Shown piece by piece: positions 33,605 to 45,650 of a stretch of 64,000 nt of DNA; positions within the stretch are counted from its first letter, which is position 1, and each line of letters begins with the position of its first letter. The position numbers and the translations under genes were made by a program. Source of the stretch: Typhlomys cinereus (taxonomy: Eukaryota; Chordata; Mammalia; Rodentia; Platacanthomyidae). The stretch spans positions 1,253,339-1,317,338 of the forward strand of contig JALPQD010000396.1 in NCBI GenBank assembly GCA_023101885.1, written 5' to 3'. The notes below the pieces were generated by a model. The model saw only the letters and a program-made list of their open reading frames with translations. It did not search any database and was not told where the DNA came from.

Positions 33605-36600
33605 CTAGGATCCACCTATTAGGGAGTACATACGGCACTTAATTTTCTGTTTCTGGGATGCTTCACTCAATATAATTTTTTCTAATTCCATCCATTTGCT
33701 GGAAAATTTCATTAATTCATCATTTTTGATGGCTGAGTAGTACTCCATTGTATAGATGTACCACATTTCCCTTACCCACTCGTCAAATGTTGGGCATTTG
33801 GGTTGATTCCATGACTTTGCTCTTGTAAACAGTGCTGCTATGAACATGGTCATGCTTGTGCTATAGAGGTGAATTTTTGCTGTATGGGGGTTATTTACAA
33901 ATGTGGAATAGCAGGGTCATATGGAATTTCAATCTTTAACTTTTTTAAGAATCCAGACGGCTCACCAGAGTGGTTGTATGAGCCTGCATTCCCACCAGCA
34001 ATGTAGGAGAGTTCCCCTCGCTCCACATCCTCTTCAGCACTTGGTGTTGTTTGTATTGTGGATATTTGCCATCCTGACTGGGTTGAGATGATATCTCAGG
34101 GAGGTTTTGATTTGCATTTCCCTGATGGTTAAGGATGCGAAGCATTTCTTAAGATATTTGTTAAACATTTTAATTTCATCCCTGGTAAAGTTTCTTTTAA
34201 GTTCCAGGGCCCATTTTTTAATTGGGCTATTGGTTTCCTTGGAGTTTAGTTTTCTAAGTTCTTTGTGCACTCTGGATAATAGAGCTCTATCAGATATGTG
34301 GTTAGTGAAGATTTTCTCCCATACCGTGGGTTGCCTTTGTGTTCGAGTTACAATCTCTTTATCTGAACAGAAGCTCTTTAATTTCATAAAGCCCATCTGT
34401 TGAGTGTTGGTTGTAGTGACTGTGCTATTGGATGTCCACTTAGGAACTGTTGGCTTCGACCAATCAGCTCTAGGTAGTTCCCTACCCTTTCAACTAAGGT
34501 TTTTTATAATCTCTGGCTTTATACTGAGGTCCTTGATCCATTTGGAATTAAGTCTTGTACATGGTGACAAGTACGGGTCCAGTTTTAATCTTCTGCATGT
34601 GGAGATCCAGTTTGGCCAGCACCATTTGTTGAAGATGCTGCTATTTTTCAATTGGATTTTTTTGGTCCCTTTGTCAAAGATAAAAATGGCTGTAATTGTG
34701 TGGGCTTATAACTGGGTCTTCAACTCTTATCCATTGATCTGTGTGTCTATTTTGGAGCCAGCACCAGGCTGTTTTTATAACTATGGATTTGTAGTAGAGA
34801 CTAAGGTTTGGTATGGTGATACCTCCAGCAGTGTATTTCTTACTCAGGATTGTTTTTGCTATCCTGGTTCTTTTGTGCCGCCATATGAATTTTGAGATTG
34901 TTTGGTCAACTTCTTTAAAGAATTGCTTTGGGATTTTAATTGGTATAGCATTGAATTTGTGTATTGCCTTTGGTAGGATGGTCATTTTTATGATATTGAT
35001 TCTGCCACTCCAGGAACATGGGAGGTCTTTCCACCTTCTGGTGTCTTCTGCTATTTCTTTCTTTAGGGTTTTAAAGTTTTCATTGTAAAAAGTCTCTTAC
35101 TTCCTTCATTAGGTTTATACCAATGTATTTCATTTTTTTAGAGACTAAAGTAAATGGTATTTTTTCTCTTAGGGCGTTTTCACTTATTTCATTCTAGGTA
35201 TATAGGAAGGCAACTGATTTTTTGTGTGTTTATTTTGTATCCTTCCACCCTGCTGAACTTGTCAATTAGTTCCAGGAGCTTCCTGGTGGAGTTTTTGGGA
35301 TCATTCAGATATAAGATCATGTTATCTGCAAATAGGGATAGTTTGACTTCTTCCTTGCTGATTTGAATCCCTTTTATCTCCCTTTCTTGTGTTATGGCTT
35401 CCGCTAAGACTTCAAGTACAATATTGAATAGAAGTGGTTAGAGTGGACAGCCTTGTCTAGTTCCTGATCAAAGTAGGAATGCTTCAAGTTGTTCGCCATT
35501 GAGTATAATCCTTGCTGTAGGTTTGTCGTATACAGCTTTTATTATTTTGATAAAGGTTCCTTACCTTCCTACTGCCTCCAGGGTTTTGATCATAAAAGGC
35601 TGTTGGATCTTGTGAAAAGCTTTTTCTGCATCTATCGAGAGTGTCATGTGGTCTAGAATTTTGGACTGATTTATATGGTGAATTACATTTATTGATTTGT
35701 GTATGTTGAACCAACCTTATGTGCCTAGTATAAAACCTACTTGATCCTTGTGAATGATCTTTTTGATATGTTTTTGAATCCCATTTGCTAAGACTTTGTT
35801 GAAAATCTTTGCATCCGTATTCATCAAAAAGATTGGCCTATAGTTTTCTTTTTTAAGTGTGACTTTATTAGATTTTGGGATTAGTATGTTATTAGTTTCA
35901 TAGAGTGAATTTGGCAGTCTTCCTTCCTTTGCTATTTGATGGAACAGTTTAAGGAGTATTGGTGTTATTAGCTCCTTAAATGTCTGGTGCTGTGCTGAAT
36001 CCATCTGGTCCAGGACATTTTTTGGTGGGAAGATTCAAGATTACTTCATCGACTTCTTCATATGTTATAAGACTATTTAAATAATTCAAAACTTCCTGAT
36101 TCAATTAAGTAAGTTGTGCTTACTTGGGAATTCATCCATTTCTTTTGTGTTGTCAAATTTCACAGAGTACAAGTTTTTGAAATATGACGTTATAATTCTC
36201 TGAATTTCTTGGATATCAGTAATGATAACTCCATTTTCATTTCTAATTTTGTTAATTTGGTTTTCTCTCTATTGCTTTTGGTTAATTTAGCTACGGGTAT
36301 ATCAATCTTATTGATTGGTCAAATAACAAGCTTTTTGACTGGTTGATTCTCTGTATCATTTTCCTTATCTCAATTTGGGATATTTCTCCCCTGATTTTGC
36401 TAATCTCCTCTCTTTTACTGCTTTTGGGATCAAATTGCTCTAGTATCTCCAAAGCTTTAAGCTGCATTGTTAAGTTATTTGTTTGCGATATTTCTATTTT
36501 TTGATGTAGGCATTAAGAACTATGACCTCTTAGGACAGCTTTCATTGCGTCCCAAAGATTTTGATAAATTGTATTTTCATTATCATTTACTTCCAGGAAA

Positions 36601-37390
36601 TCTTGAATTTCATTTGTAACTTCTTCCTGAATTCAATTCTTATTCAGCATCATAGTGTTTAGTTTCTAGGAGTTAGTGTATTTTCTATTTTTTTTTGTGT
36701 TGCAGATGTCAAGCTGTAGACTATGGTGGTCTGATAGGGTACAGGCTAGAATTTCAACTTTCCTGTATATGTGGAGATTCATTTTGTGGCCCAGTATGTG
36801 ATCTATTTTGGAGAAAGTTCTGTGTGCTGCTAAGAAAAATGTGTATTCTTTGGTGCATGGATGAAAAGTTTGATAGAGATCTTTAAGGTCCATTTCTGTA
36901 AAAGTTTGATTAATTTCCATGTGTCTCTTGTTAAATTTTTAACCTCTTGATCTATCCCATGTTGAGAGGGTGGTGTTGAAATCCCCAAGAATTATCATTT
37001 GGAGGTTGATTTCTTGCTTTAGATGCTGTAGGGTTTGCTTAATGAATGTGGAGGGGCCCCTATTAGGTGCATATATGTTCAGTATTGTGAAGTCTTCCTG
37101 GTGAATTGTACTGTGACTGAAATATAGTATCTATCTGGCTCTTATGATTTTTTTTTGGTTTGAAGCCCACTTTGTCTGATAACATAATAGCTACCCCTGC
37201 CTGTTTCCTGGTTCCATTAGCCTGCAGAATTTTTGACCAGCCTTTTATTTTTAGGATGTGCCTATCTTTTGTGGTGAGATGAGTTTCCTGAAGGCAGCAG
37301 ATTGATGGGTTGTGATTTTTAATCCAAGTTTGTAATCTTGTCTCTTAATTGGTGAGTTAATTCCATTAACATTTAATGTTATAATGGAGA
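33605..37390 (-). pseudogene. L1 ORF2 remnant
   Basis: Reading pieces at 36666-36920 (endonuclease, SKIDHILGHK, LSDHHSLQLDI), 35717-36004 (reverse transcriptase start), 34674-34985 and 33605-33853 (C-terminus, SLIGGS end) cover most of ORF2 in several frames. Many stops and frameshifts; no function. Confidence 0.85.
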
Positions 37391-37499
37391 AATTATTTTT
37401 AATTTTGGACACTTTTTATGTTTAGTGGCTTTTGTAAGTGTATTGTTTGACTTTTAGGTTTTGGTGGTATTATACTTCCCTTCTTTCCTCCTGGATACA

Positions 37500-38490
37500 C
37501 TTGCTTTTTTCTTCAATCTTGAGTATCTTTTTAGCGTTTTTTGAATGCCGGTTTGGTAGACATGTAAGCCTTCAAGTTGTCTTTGTGCTGAAAGACTTTT
37601 CTTTCTCCCTCAATCATGACTTACATCAGCCTGGGTTGGCATTTTTGCTCATTCAATACTTGAAGTACATCTCTCCAAGCTCTTTTTGCTTTTTCTGTTT
37701 CCGTTGAGAAGTCATTAGTTATTTTACTAGGTTTACCTTTAAAAGTGACCTTTTTTTTTTCCTTGAAGCTCTCAACATCTTTTCTTTGTCTTGAATGTGG
37801 AGTGTTTTGACTATTATATGCTGTGGGGGATTTCTATTTTGGTCATATCTGTTTGGGGTGTGGAATGCCTCTTGTATTTGGATGGATCTCTCATTATTTA
37901 GATGAGGGAAGTTTTCATTTATGATAATTTGAAAAATGTCCTCAGGTGTGGTATTTTGTGATTCTTGCTCTGGTATTCAATGAATGTGCATGTTAGGCTT
38001 CTTCAGCGTGTCCCATAACTCTTGAATATTCCTCTCATGTATTGTTTTGGCTTTAACAACCTCTTCCATTGAGCTGGTTAATACTTCCACTTTGTCTTCA
38101 AGATCTGAAATTTTATTTTCTGCTTCATTAGTTCTGCCTATAAGACTCTCTGTTGAGTTCTGGGTTGAAGATAACTTGTCTTTTAGTTCAGCTTTGAATT
38201 CTTCTTGAGACTGTTTTAACTCTTCTATGCCTATTTTTGTTTCTTGAACTGTTTTTCTCATCTCCTCCAAGTGTCTCTTGTGTTCCTGTTCAAAGTAGTT
38301 GACGTGGTTATTTAACTACTGGATTTCCTCTTTCATAGTATTGATCATAGTAAAGATCAAACTTTGAAATTCATTATCTTAGGCCTGGCTTTCTTGGCTA
38401 TTTTCTGCTAATTTTTTTCTGGTTGGAATCTATCATTATGGGGTTAATTCTTTTGGTGGGAGATTTGTTTTCTTGGGTTTTGTTTCTCAT
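37500..38490 (-). pseudogene. L1 ORF1 remnant
   Basis: The 97-residue frame at 37977-38270 is the coiled-coil segment (ISDLEDKVEVL, like the first L1). It lacks the 59-base duplication of that copy. Frame breaks lie on both sides. Confidence 0.8.
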
Positions 38491-39001
38491 GGATCTGCCC
38501 TTTGTCTTGGGCATTGTTGTTTTGTCTCTTAAGACCTTTCAGTTTCTATGTGTTTTTCACTGAACTGAATTAGTTGATATTACTACTCTAGGCCAGTTAT
38601 TACTAGTGTTTGTCTCGGAATTGGGTATACTTGTGTATTGTTATTGTTATTTCCTAGATGAAGCTACTAGACTGTTAGTACATCAATTAAGTCAGGTTTA
38701 GTATGCAGGGGGTGAATATTAGTGTGGCAGTGTATGTTTACCATTTAGTACCTTGGTGATATGTGAAGGTGAGTGGTATAATCCCTGAAGTTGTATATGT
38801 TTTTGGGGTGGCTATATGTAAAAGTTAATCTACAGTTATTAATAATTGAAAGGAGCAGGATGGTAAAAAGAGGTTTACTTACCTTTGGGCTAGATGTGAA
38901 GAATCTTTCCTATGTGATAGGATGATTTTAGAAGACTTCAGATATATGACCTTTGTCCCCTAGAGCTTTGCTTGGGTTTTCTTTGGACTCTGTTGAATTC
39001 T

Positions 39002-39265
39002 GAGGAGCAGTGTGTCCTCCCTGGACTGCAAGCATCCCCGGCTGGTGGAAAGGGCAGAGGGGCTGATGGAGATGTAGGCGGCGCACTTCACCTAGGACCT
39101 GGGTCATGGCCTAGTGGCCCACCCTAGCCGGGGCAGCCTGGGTGCTGCTCAGGCTGGCTGGTGGGAGGAGCTGGGACAAGCAGGTGATCTGGGAGCTGGT
39201 TGGAGTTACCTGAGAAGCAGTGTGTTGTCCCTGGACTATGAACATCCCAGATGGGCAGAGAGGGC
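39002..39265 (-). promoter_or_regulatory. L1 promoter monomers of a second type
   Basis: The motif 'gagaagcagtgtgttgtccc' at 39212 repeats 'gaggagcagtgtgtcctccc' at 39002, a spacing of about 210 bases, both followed by 'tggact' and 'gggcagagg'. This unit shares nothing obvious with the 228-base monomers at 13030-13387. Confidence 0.7.
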
Positions 39266-39295
39266 AGAGGGTGGCTTTTTTGTTAATGTTCTAAG

Positions 39296-39859
39296 CTCAC
39301 TGTCTGTTCTGGTTATGTTTGTTTTTTAGTTTGTGGATTTCTTTGTTTGCCACATCAAATTCTCCCATCTTGTCTTCCAATTGTATAACTCTGCCTTCTA
39401 TATGATCAGTTATATTTTTGAGAAGGTCCATTAAATTTTAATTTGCATTGCTTGAGTTGTTCAATTTGAGAGCTGAATTTCCTCTTGAGCTATTTTCAGT
39501 GCTTCTATACTTGATTGCAGATTAGTCTGAGCTGTTTTCAATGGTTCTAAATTTCTTTTCTGATCATCAACTGTCTTTGTAGCTTATTTATTTATGTGTT
39601 CTTGGTCTTTTCTGTGTTTATTACATTCTTTTTATTTCTTTAAATGTTTCTCTAATGTTCTCTTGGATCTGATTCATCACCTTTGTAATTGATTTTTTGG
39701 ATTTTACTGTCCAGATTATTTCTCTTTTGATTGTCCTAAAACTGGCTACCCTTAGTAGGAGCAGGTGGTTTGGAATCACTGATTTTGGGAGGAAACATAT
39801 TCCTTTGACTTCTTATGTTGTTTCTTTTTTTCTGATTTGATATGGCTATCTGGATTTAA
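39296..39859 (-). mobile_element. Older L1 ORF1 5' fragment, antisense
   Basis: Plus-strand phrases such as 'tttctttgtttgccacatc', 'atctgattcatcacctttgt' and 'tggtttggaatcactgattt' read in reverse as a diverged L1 ORF1 N-terminal and coiled-coil region. It lies directly beyond the promoter end of the previous L1. Confidence 0.5.
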
Positions 39860-39870
39860 AAAGGCTCATG

Positions 39871-39931
39871 GGATGGAGAGATGACTCAGGGGTTAAGACT
39901 CTGCCTCACGCCCAGAAAGTCCTGAATTCAA

Positions 39932-39979
<48 letters not shown>

Positions 39980-40040
39980 TACTACTGCCAATACTACTAC
40001 TACTACTACTACTAACAATAATAATAATAATAATGATAAT
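39871..40040 (+). mobile_element. B2-like SINE with exact target duplication
   Basis: The head 'ggatggagagatgactcagg' is followed by a short body, (CA)n (39936-39975) and ACT/AAT repeats (39985-40040). The 11-base repeat aaaggctcatg lies at 39860-39870 and 40041-40051. It is the only sense-oriented copy of this SINE type in the window, and shows that the microsatellite forms its 3' tail. Confidence 0.88.
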
Positions 40041-40051
40041 AAAGGCTCATG

Positions 40052-40789
40052 CAAGCTGGCCCTGGGTACCATGCAGTTGAAATCTCCTGGTGGTAACTGG
40101 TCACACAGTCAGCTCCCAGCCCCGGAGGAGAACAACTCCAGAATAGAGTGGTGCTGTGTAGGCTTGACTCAACATTGAACAGCTGACTGTTCCTGGGTAC
40201 TCAGGTAGCTCCCAGACAGGACACAAGGCAAGGGAAAAAGCAGTCCCAAAGTTTGTATAGATACTGCTAGGTTGAAAGTTCCCAGCACCTAATCTCACAA
40301 GCATGTTCCAGTGAGGACCAAGACCAAGGGGAAGGCAAGGCACAAGCATGCCTGGGTTTTGTTTGGTTGACTGTTCCTAGCATTTGGATGTGCACACATC
40401 CAGGTGAAACCACATAGGTGCTTTCAATTTATGCAAGAACTGAGAATTAAGAAGGATGTTTTCAGTTTCAGTTATGGCTCATCAACACTGCAGAAGAGTT
40501 CACATTGGGAGTCTAGGGAACTGGTCACACCATAGCCACAGAATGAGTTGAAGAGGAATGCAACATGAGGAGCCCAGAGAATTGTTTACACCACATCCAC
40601 CCCAAGAGCTGAGAGAGGAAGCACTTCTTAGCTAGCCTTCCTGCAGACTACCAAATTTTTGATGACTTTTTGGGAAAAATTACTGATGTCCAATATATAT
40701 GTGTGCCATACTTGCTGCCTTGGGACCATCATTTAAATGATTGGTAAAAATTATCAATCACAAGATAATTGACAGGAGATGCTGGCTTG
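40052..40789. other. Unassigned sequence left of the gene B 3' unit
   Basis: Part of 40430-40670 resembles old LTR-like repeats seen at 19620-19760 and 63220-63340 ('ggaactggtcacaccatagcc'). Nothing else is recognised. Confidence 0.4.
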
Positions 40790-41025
40790 CTTTATCTAAT
40801 CCATCTGGGGCTAAGCTTTCTAGACCAGGAAGTGCTTCACTCTGTTCAATAGACCCATGTATCTATCACTTGTGAAATTTAACAGATAATGGCTAATTAG
40901 AAAATTGACCACTATGGGCTAACTCAACACAAAATTAACATTTGACTCCAAAGTGAACCCAGTGTGAAGCCAAATAACACAAAGAACTTGGAATTTCCCC
41001 TGGGCTAGCTTAATATCATTGTCTT

Positions 41026-41056
41026 ATTTTTTAAATTTATTTATTATTTATTCAAT

Positions 41057-41096
<40 letters not shown>

Positions 41097-41305
41097 ACCG
41101 CGGACGAATTCGGGAACCACCATGGCCGCCTCCACCTCCTCCTTGTTTACTCTGCCTGGGGATTCACAAGCTCCGCCCTACCAGGACCAGAAACGCAGGC
41201 TGCCCCAGCTTCTGCCCTGCGTCTATACATGAGGTCTAGGATCCGAACTCAGGACCTTCCACCTGCAAGGCAGAGGCTTAACCCCTGAGCCACCTCTCCA
41301 GCCCC
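41026..41305 (-). mobile_element. Young B2-like SINE with (TG)n tail
   Basis: The complement of a well-preserved copy ending 'gagccacctctccagcccc', with (TG)n at 41059-41094. The target duplication tcattgtctt lies at 41016-41025 and 41306-41315. The gene A counterpart near 2105 has no SINE. Confidence 0.88.
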
Positions 41306-41805
41306 TCATTGTCTTCTTGATTGCTGTATTCCCCATACAAAAGTAAAGACATGGCAGAAGGTTGAGGAATAATCCCTCTTAGCAACTTGACAATTAGCAG
41401 TTAGTACTTTTAGATGGGCGAAGAGTACAGGGATATGGATGTCGACTGTAGAAATGAAGGCTCAGTATTGGGAATAAACATTATGATAAATAATGATGCT
41501 AATTATAATAACAGCAGAAGACATTCACTATATCAACCACTTGTTATCATTGATAATTTCACAATAATAACTTTTCACTGTAAGTTATCATCCCCAAAGT
41601 TTATTCCTTGAATTTCATTTCTCCATGTCTTTTGACATGAACAGATGTTAGGGAACAAAGAAATGATATTGAGTAAATCACCCCATCCAACAAATTAACA
41701 ATTTTCTTCTTTGCCCAATAGGTTTTACTTTTATTCCACAGAATTAACTCCTTTATTCTTTTTAATTTCTCCCCATCTTGCTCTTTCAGATTTTACCATA
41801 ACCAT

Positions 41806-41907
41806 CAGCAACCTCACCAAGTAGCCTTTAGAATGCAAAACAGAAAAATCAGAAGACAGCAACCTCACCAAGTAGCCTTTAGAATGCAAAACAGAAAAAT
41901 CAGGAGA
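41806..41907. repeat. 51-bp tandem duplication
   Basis: 'cagcaacctcaccaagtag' starts at 41806 and again at 41857, and the unit runs to 'cagaaaaatcag' in both. It is present only in the gene B copy. Confidence 0.9.
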
Positions 41908-42081
41908 CACGAGGCAGGGCCAAAGGAAAGAACCACATTTCCATATCTTCTGTAAGTCATGACACAGATTGAAAAGTCCTCAGAGATTTGATGGGCCGAG
42001 GTAGTCTCAGCTGAGTGCAGGCCCTGGGGAATAAGGTCCAAGAGGCCCTTCTACTGACCACCCTTGATCCTTCGTTTCTAG

Positions 42082-42191
42082 AACAAGAGGACTCACGAGC
42101 CACTTTCCTTGCAGTTGTTCTCCTAAGTCCCAAGATTCTGCTGTTAATTGATGTCTCTGCCATCTACATCTACAGGAAGCAGATTGCTTGA
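42082..42191 (+). CDS. Sirpb-like: SIRPB-like gene B, transmembrane exon
   Basis: A 'cgtttctag' acceptor in phase 1 opens EQEDSRATFLAVVLLSPK, followed by ILLLIDVSAIYIYRKQIA and a TGA stop at 42189-42191. It is the paralogue of the gene A exon at 4948 and ends where known SIRPB1 and SIRPG proteins end. The membrane lysine expected for DAP12 pairing is kept. A glycine found in gene A (VIGVCAIY) is aspartate here (LIDVSAIY), six residues after the lysine. An L1 3' end was inserted 14 bases after the stop and forms the present 3' flank. Joined to the leader and V exons it gives a single-V protein of 177 residues, with no frame conflict. Confidence 0.85.
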
Positions 42192-42205
42192 CTGCAGGTT
42201 ACAAG

Positions 42206-42690
42206 TCCCCATCCTGGAGCTCAGGGACATTTGCTGAAGAGGGGGCGGTAAGATTGTAAGAGCAAAAGGATGGGAGGAGCAACGATTTGCAAGATTCTCA
42301 ACAATAGTTGGGGCCAAAGCAATCATAATGGGACTTTGCAGGCCCTGCGCAATGTCCAGCGCACTGTTGCCCTCATAAAGTCTAGCATCTGTTAAGGGCA
42401 CCGAGACCCCTGGAGGCAAGGGATTGACAGCCATAGTAGTGATCTTATGCTTAAGGGGAACAAGAGAAAGGGCTTATGGAAATGCCACTGGGTCCTTATA
42501 TGTCGTCGGAGAGGAGGACCCAGTGGAGAGTTAGGGGTACACAATAAAGGACTCTCTGGGAGTTGGGGGGGAGGCACTGGGGGATGGGGAGGGGGAGGAG
42601 GGAGTTTGGGGGGAGGAGGGGGGAGGGAGGGAACTGGTAAAAAAATTTTAAAATGTATAATAAAATTTTTAATAAAAAAAAACAACCAAG
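42206..42690 (+). mobile_element. L1 3' UTR end directly after the gene B stop codon
   Basis: It starts 'tccccatcctggagctcagg' and runs through the G-rich tract (42565-42635) to an A/T-rich tail at about 42690. It probably supplies the first part of the gene B 3' UTR. A long A run at 42718-42738 follows a short spacer. Confidence 0.85.
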
Positions 42691-43984
42691 ACTCACCTTT
42701 CAACAAGCCCTTTGCAAAAAAAAAAAAAAAAAAAAAAAGAAACAATGGTATGATGATCAATCCTTGGATATGAGGATGAGGATCCACAGGAGGTGAACAA
42801 AGGAGGTAGATGATAGGTGTTTATATGAGTGCTCAGCTGCAGGCTTTGCCTAGATCATTGGAAAAGTAGCAATCCATTGAACAACAGAAATACATATTTT
42901 AATCAATTCTTACAAGACAGATGTTCTCAAGTCTTTTCTACTTTGGCACTTTTGTGACCAAAAGACAGCAATTGGTTTGCCTGATGATGCTATACCACTC
43001 ATTAAGATCTTTTCATCCATTCAGAAAATGTGTAAAAGAAAGATACACCACTGAGATCATTGCAGCATTCAGGACTCAATTCCTGAGTGATGAGATGACT
43101 ATTGAACTCAACATGCCTCCCCATTATCCCTAATTTTTCTCCTTGTCTACAAGGAAATGTCAGTCTTTGCCACACCTTTCTTTGGAAGGGATAGCTTGGA
43201 AAAAGAAGGAAGAGCCATAGCAGATGGAGGCACTTGCCTCCCAAGTCTGATGGACTGAGTTCAATCCCTGGAACCTTCATAAAGAATGAAGGAGACAAAC
43301 AAATCCACAAGGTTGATCTGTGCCTTTCCATAAAGCCATGGTGCATATGTCACCCCATCTCACATACTCAGTCAACAAATAAGTGAGTAAATAAAAATAA
43401 GGTTATGAGAAACTCTTATAAATTGTGCTTTTATATTTCCTCTCCTAGAATGCATATTGTTCAAAATTCTATGAAGATACTTAGCATAGGAACTGATAGC
43501 CAAAGCTCAATCTAGATACATGATCTATACTTGAGGCCAAGGAACTTGTTCTGAGATCTGGTTGTGGATAAAGGAAAAATTTGAGGAAGAAGCTCTTTCA
43601 GAGTACATCAGTTCACCTCTAGTCCTTTACATGAGATTGCCTGTCACTCCATACCAAGTCCATGCTCTCTAGTGATACACAGTCTGTGTTCCAAATTGTC
43701 AAATTTATTACCTTGATTTTAAAAGAAAATTCATTCATTCTTTTTATTTATTTTTTACCAAACTTCTCAGATTCCTTCCACATCAAATATGTTTCTTCTC
43801 TCTGTGATTATATTCTTGTATCATTTGAATTGACAAGCCCTCCTGTTCATGGCAAAAATACTTCGACAGTTCAAAGAGTATGATCGTAACTGCTTCTTTT
43901 TTCTTTTATTACTCATATACTGTGATGATTTTAGAAGGTTCACATCCATTCTCAAAAAGGTAACTTCAAAAATTTTACTATTGT
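42691..43984. other. Gene B 3' flank, duplicated from the gene A flank
   Basis: Similar to 5330-5953 and 13405-13900. The site equivalent to the 7.4-kb L1 insertion (around 43404-43420, 'gagaaactcttataaattg') is empty. It contains the old SINE at 43203-43405. Confidence 0.6.
43203..43405 (+). mobile_element. Old tRNA-derived SINE in gene B flank
   Basis: Paralogue of 5735-5945, better preserved in the B box ('gagttcaatccctggaacc') and ending in an 'aataaaaataa' tail. Confidence 0.65.
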
Positions 43985-44998
43985 TACATACAGTAATTGT
44001 AAAGGTTATAAGCAGGTAGGGAAGGGGAAGGAGGGTCCCACCAGAAACAAGGAGAGAGGGGATCATGCTACGGCAGAGAAAATAGGCCACCATCATGGAC
44101 TGCAAGTAAGTAATGAGACATCTGGTTAAGCTTACAGATGGTCCTTCCTGGTCACTTGCATCTGATGGGGTATGATCTCACCAGAGAGGGAGGGTATAGA
44201 GTCTGGCAGATAGAAGGTAATCATCCTGCAAATGGTCTCCTACTCTTATTCCATATACCTTTGAATCTACTCTTATATTAAGACTATACTTTAACAGCCT
44301 TTTATCTCTGGCCAGGGGGTGATATCCAATACCCATCAAGATGGAGCCAAGAGTGGTACAAGAGCAGCAAAACTGAAAAAAAAAAAAGGTCAACAAACCA
44401 TAATTCAGAAAATCAGAGACTCTTCATCAACCACCTGGATCCAGGCCAGCCTAATTTCTCCCCATCCTAAAGCTCAGGGAAATTTGCGGAAAAGGGGGCA
44501 GTAAGATTGTAAGAGCCTAAAGATGGGGAGAAGCAATGATATGCAAGATACTCCATACATGTTAGGGCTGAAGTAATCATAATAGGACTTTGCATGACTT
44601 GCACAATGACCAACATATCATTGAACCTCCAAAGTCTAGCATGGATCAGAGGCACTACAATCCTTAGAGGCAAGGGATTAACAGCCACAAAAGTGTTCCT
44701 ATACTAAAGGGGAACACACACACAGACAAAAAGCTCTAGGCAATGGCACTGAGTCCTTACACCTCATCAGAGAGGCAGACCCAGAGGGAAGTTTGATATG
44801 CACACTAAAGATACTCCAGGAATGGAGGAAAGGGCACTGGGAGAAAGGGAGGAAGGGGGGGGGGAGGAAAGGGAAAAGGTGGGGAGGGAGCAAGGGGATC
44901 CAGGGAGGTGTGGAGGGAGGGAAGGGAATGGGTTATTACTTATCAACTTTGTATGAGTGGAAGAAATAAAAAATAAAATTAAAAAAATTACTACCAAA
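43985..44998 (+). mobile_element. L1 3' UTR, sense
   Basis: It begins 'gtaattgtaaaggttataag' within the 3' UTR, passes 'tctctggccagggggtgat', the G-rich tract (44825-44935) and 'caactttgtatgagtgg', and ends in A-rich DNA. It interrupts the homology between 13.9 kb and 45.0 kb. Confidence 0.85.
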
Positions 44999-45327
44999 AG
45001 AAAAAACAAATGTGTTTTGCAGTGACCATAATTTTCTAGCATATAAATACTTTTCTTCCAGTCAATTCCAGCTACAGTAATTTGAACTTCAGATGACACA
45101 ATCCTGGTAGTTCATCACAGGTGATTTCAACCTATACCCACATAACACAATGCTATATCCACAATCTGGCCATAGCTCGCCTCCCTTGTACCCTAACTCC
45201 AGACATATTTAATCAAATGAACAGTTCCTCAAACCTCTACCAGTAGAAATTAAAACCACCAACACACTTTGTAAAATTTTCTTAGAGATACTATTTTATA
45301 TTTTCCCAATATATCTGCTTAAGTCTC

Positions 45328-45400
45328 TCTGTCTCTGTCTCTCCCTCTGTCTCTGTCTCTCCCTCTGTCTATCTCTGTCTCTGTCTCTGTCTTCCCCCAA
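45328..45400. repeat. CT/GTCT microsatellite
   Basis: Imperfect repeats of 'tctgtctctgtctctccc'. Confidence 0.9.
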
Positions 45401-45650
45401 TCTTAGCCCAGTATTACTTTGTCATAGGCCTTTTCTCAACATTACTATATATACACTCCATTTTACTGCTTCAAATTTCTGTTAATATGATTAAAACTTC
45501 TCCTTAGTACTTATTAACAGCCGAGTTCCATCAGATACATCCAGTCTTAGCTGTCTGTGTAAGAGAATGATTATAAGAATAACTGTAAACTAAAACCTTT
45601 CAAACCATTTCCATATTCAGTTGTGAACATCATCACTTTGAGCGTCATGA

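Larger units (their letters stand above)
33583..39295 (-). mobile_element. LINE-1, antisense, lacking its 3' UTR
   Basis: On the minus strand it has promoter monomers (39260-39000), 5' UTR (39000-38570), ORF1 (about 38490-37500) and ORF2 (about 37390-33605). It stops just past the ORF2 end at 33583, without the G-rich 3' UTR or A tail of the other copies. Loss of the 3' side is unusual for target-primed insertion and suggests later deletion. Both ORFs are heavily disrupted. Confidence 0.85.
40790..42081 (+). other. Gene B intron copy lacking the C1 exon segment
   Basis: 40790-41460 matches 1910-2240 of gene A and 41800-42081 matches about 4640-4947. The 2.4 kb in between in gene A, with both C1 exons, is reduced here to about 340 bases with no Ig-domain frame. 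Confidence 0.7.

Noticed and set aside
34404..34895. 163-residue sense frame with hydrophobic stretches
   Set aside because: Antisense shadow of L1 ORF2.
41791..41822. DFTITISNLT-like translation after a 'ctctttcag' acceptor, resembling part of an Ig V domain
   Set aside because: The stretch aligns with non-coding gene A intron at about 4640-4680 ('cagttttcccataat'), a stop follows at once, and no other V-domain residues surround it. Chance similarity.
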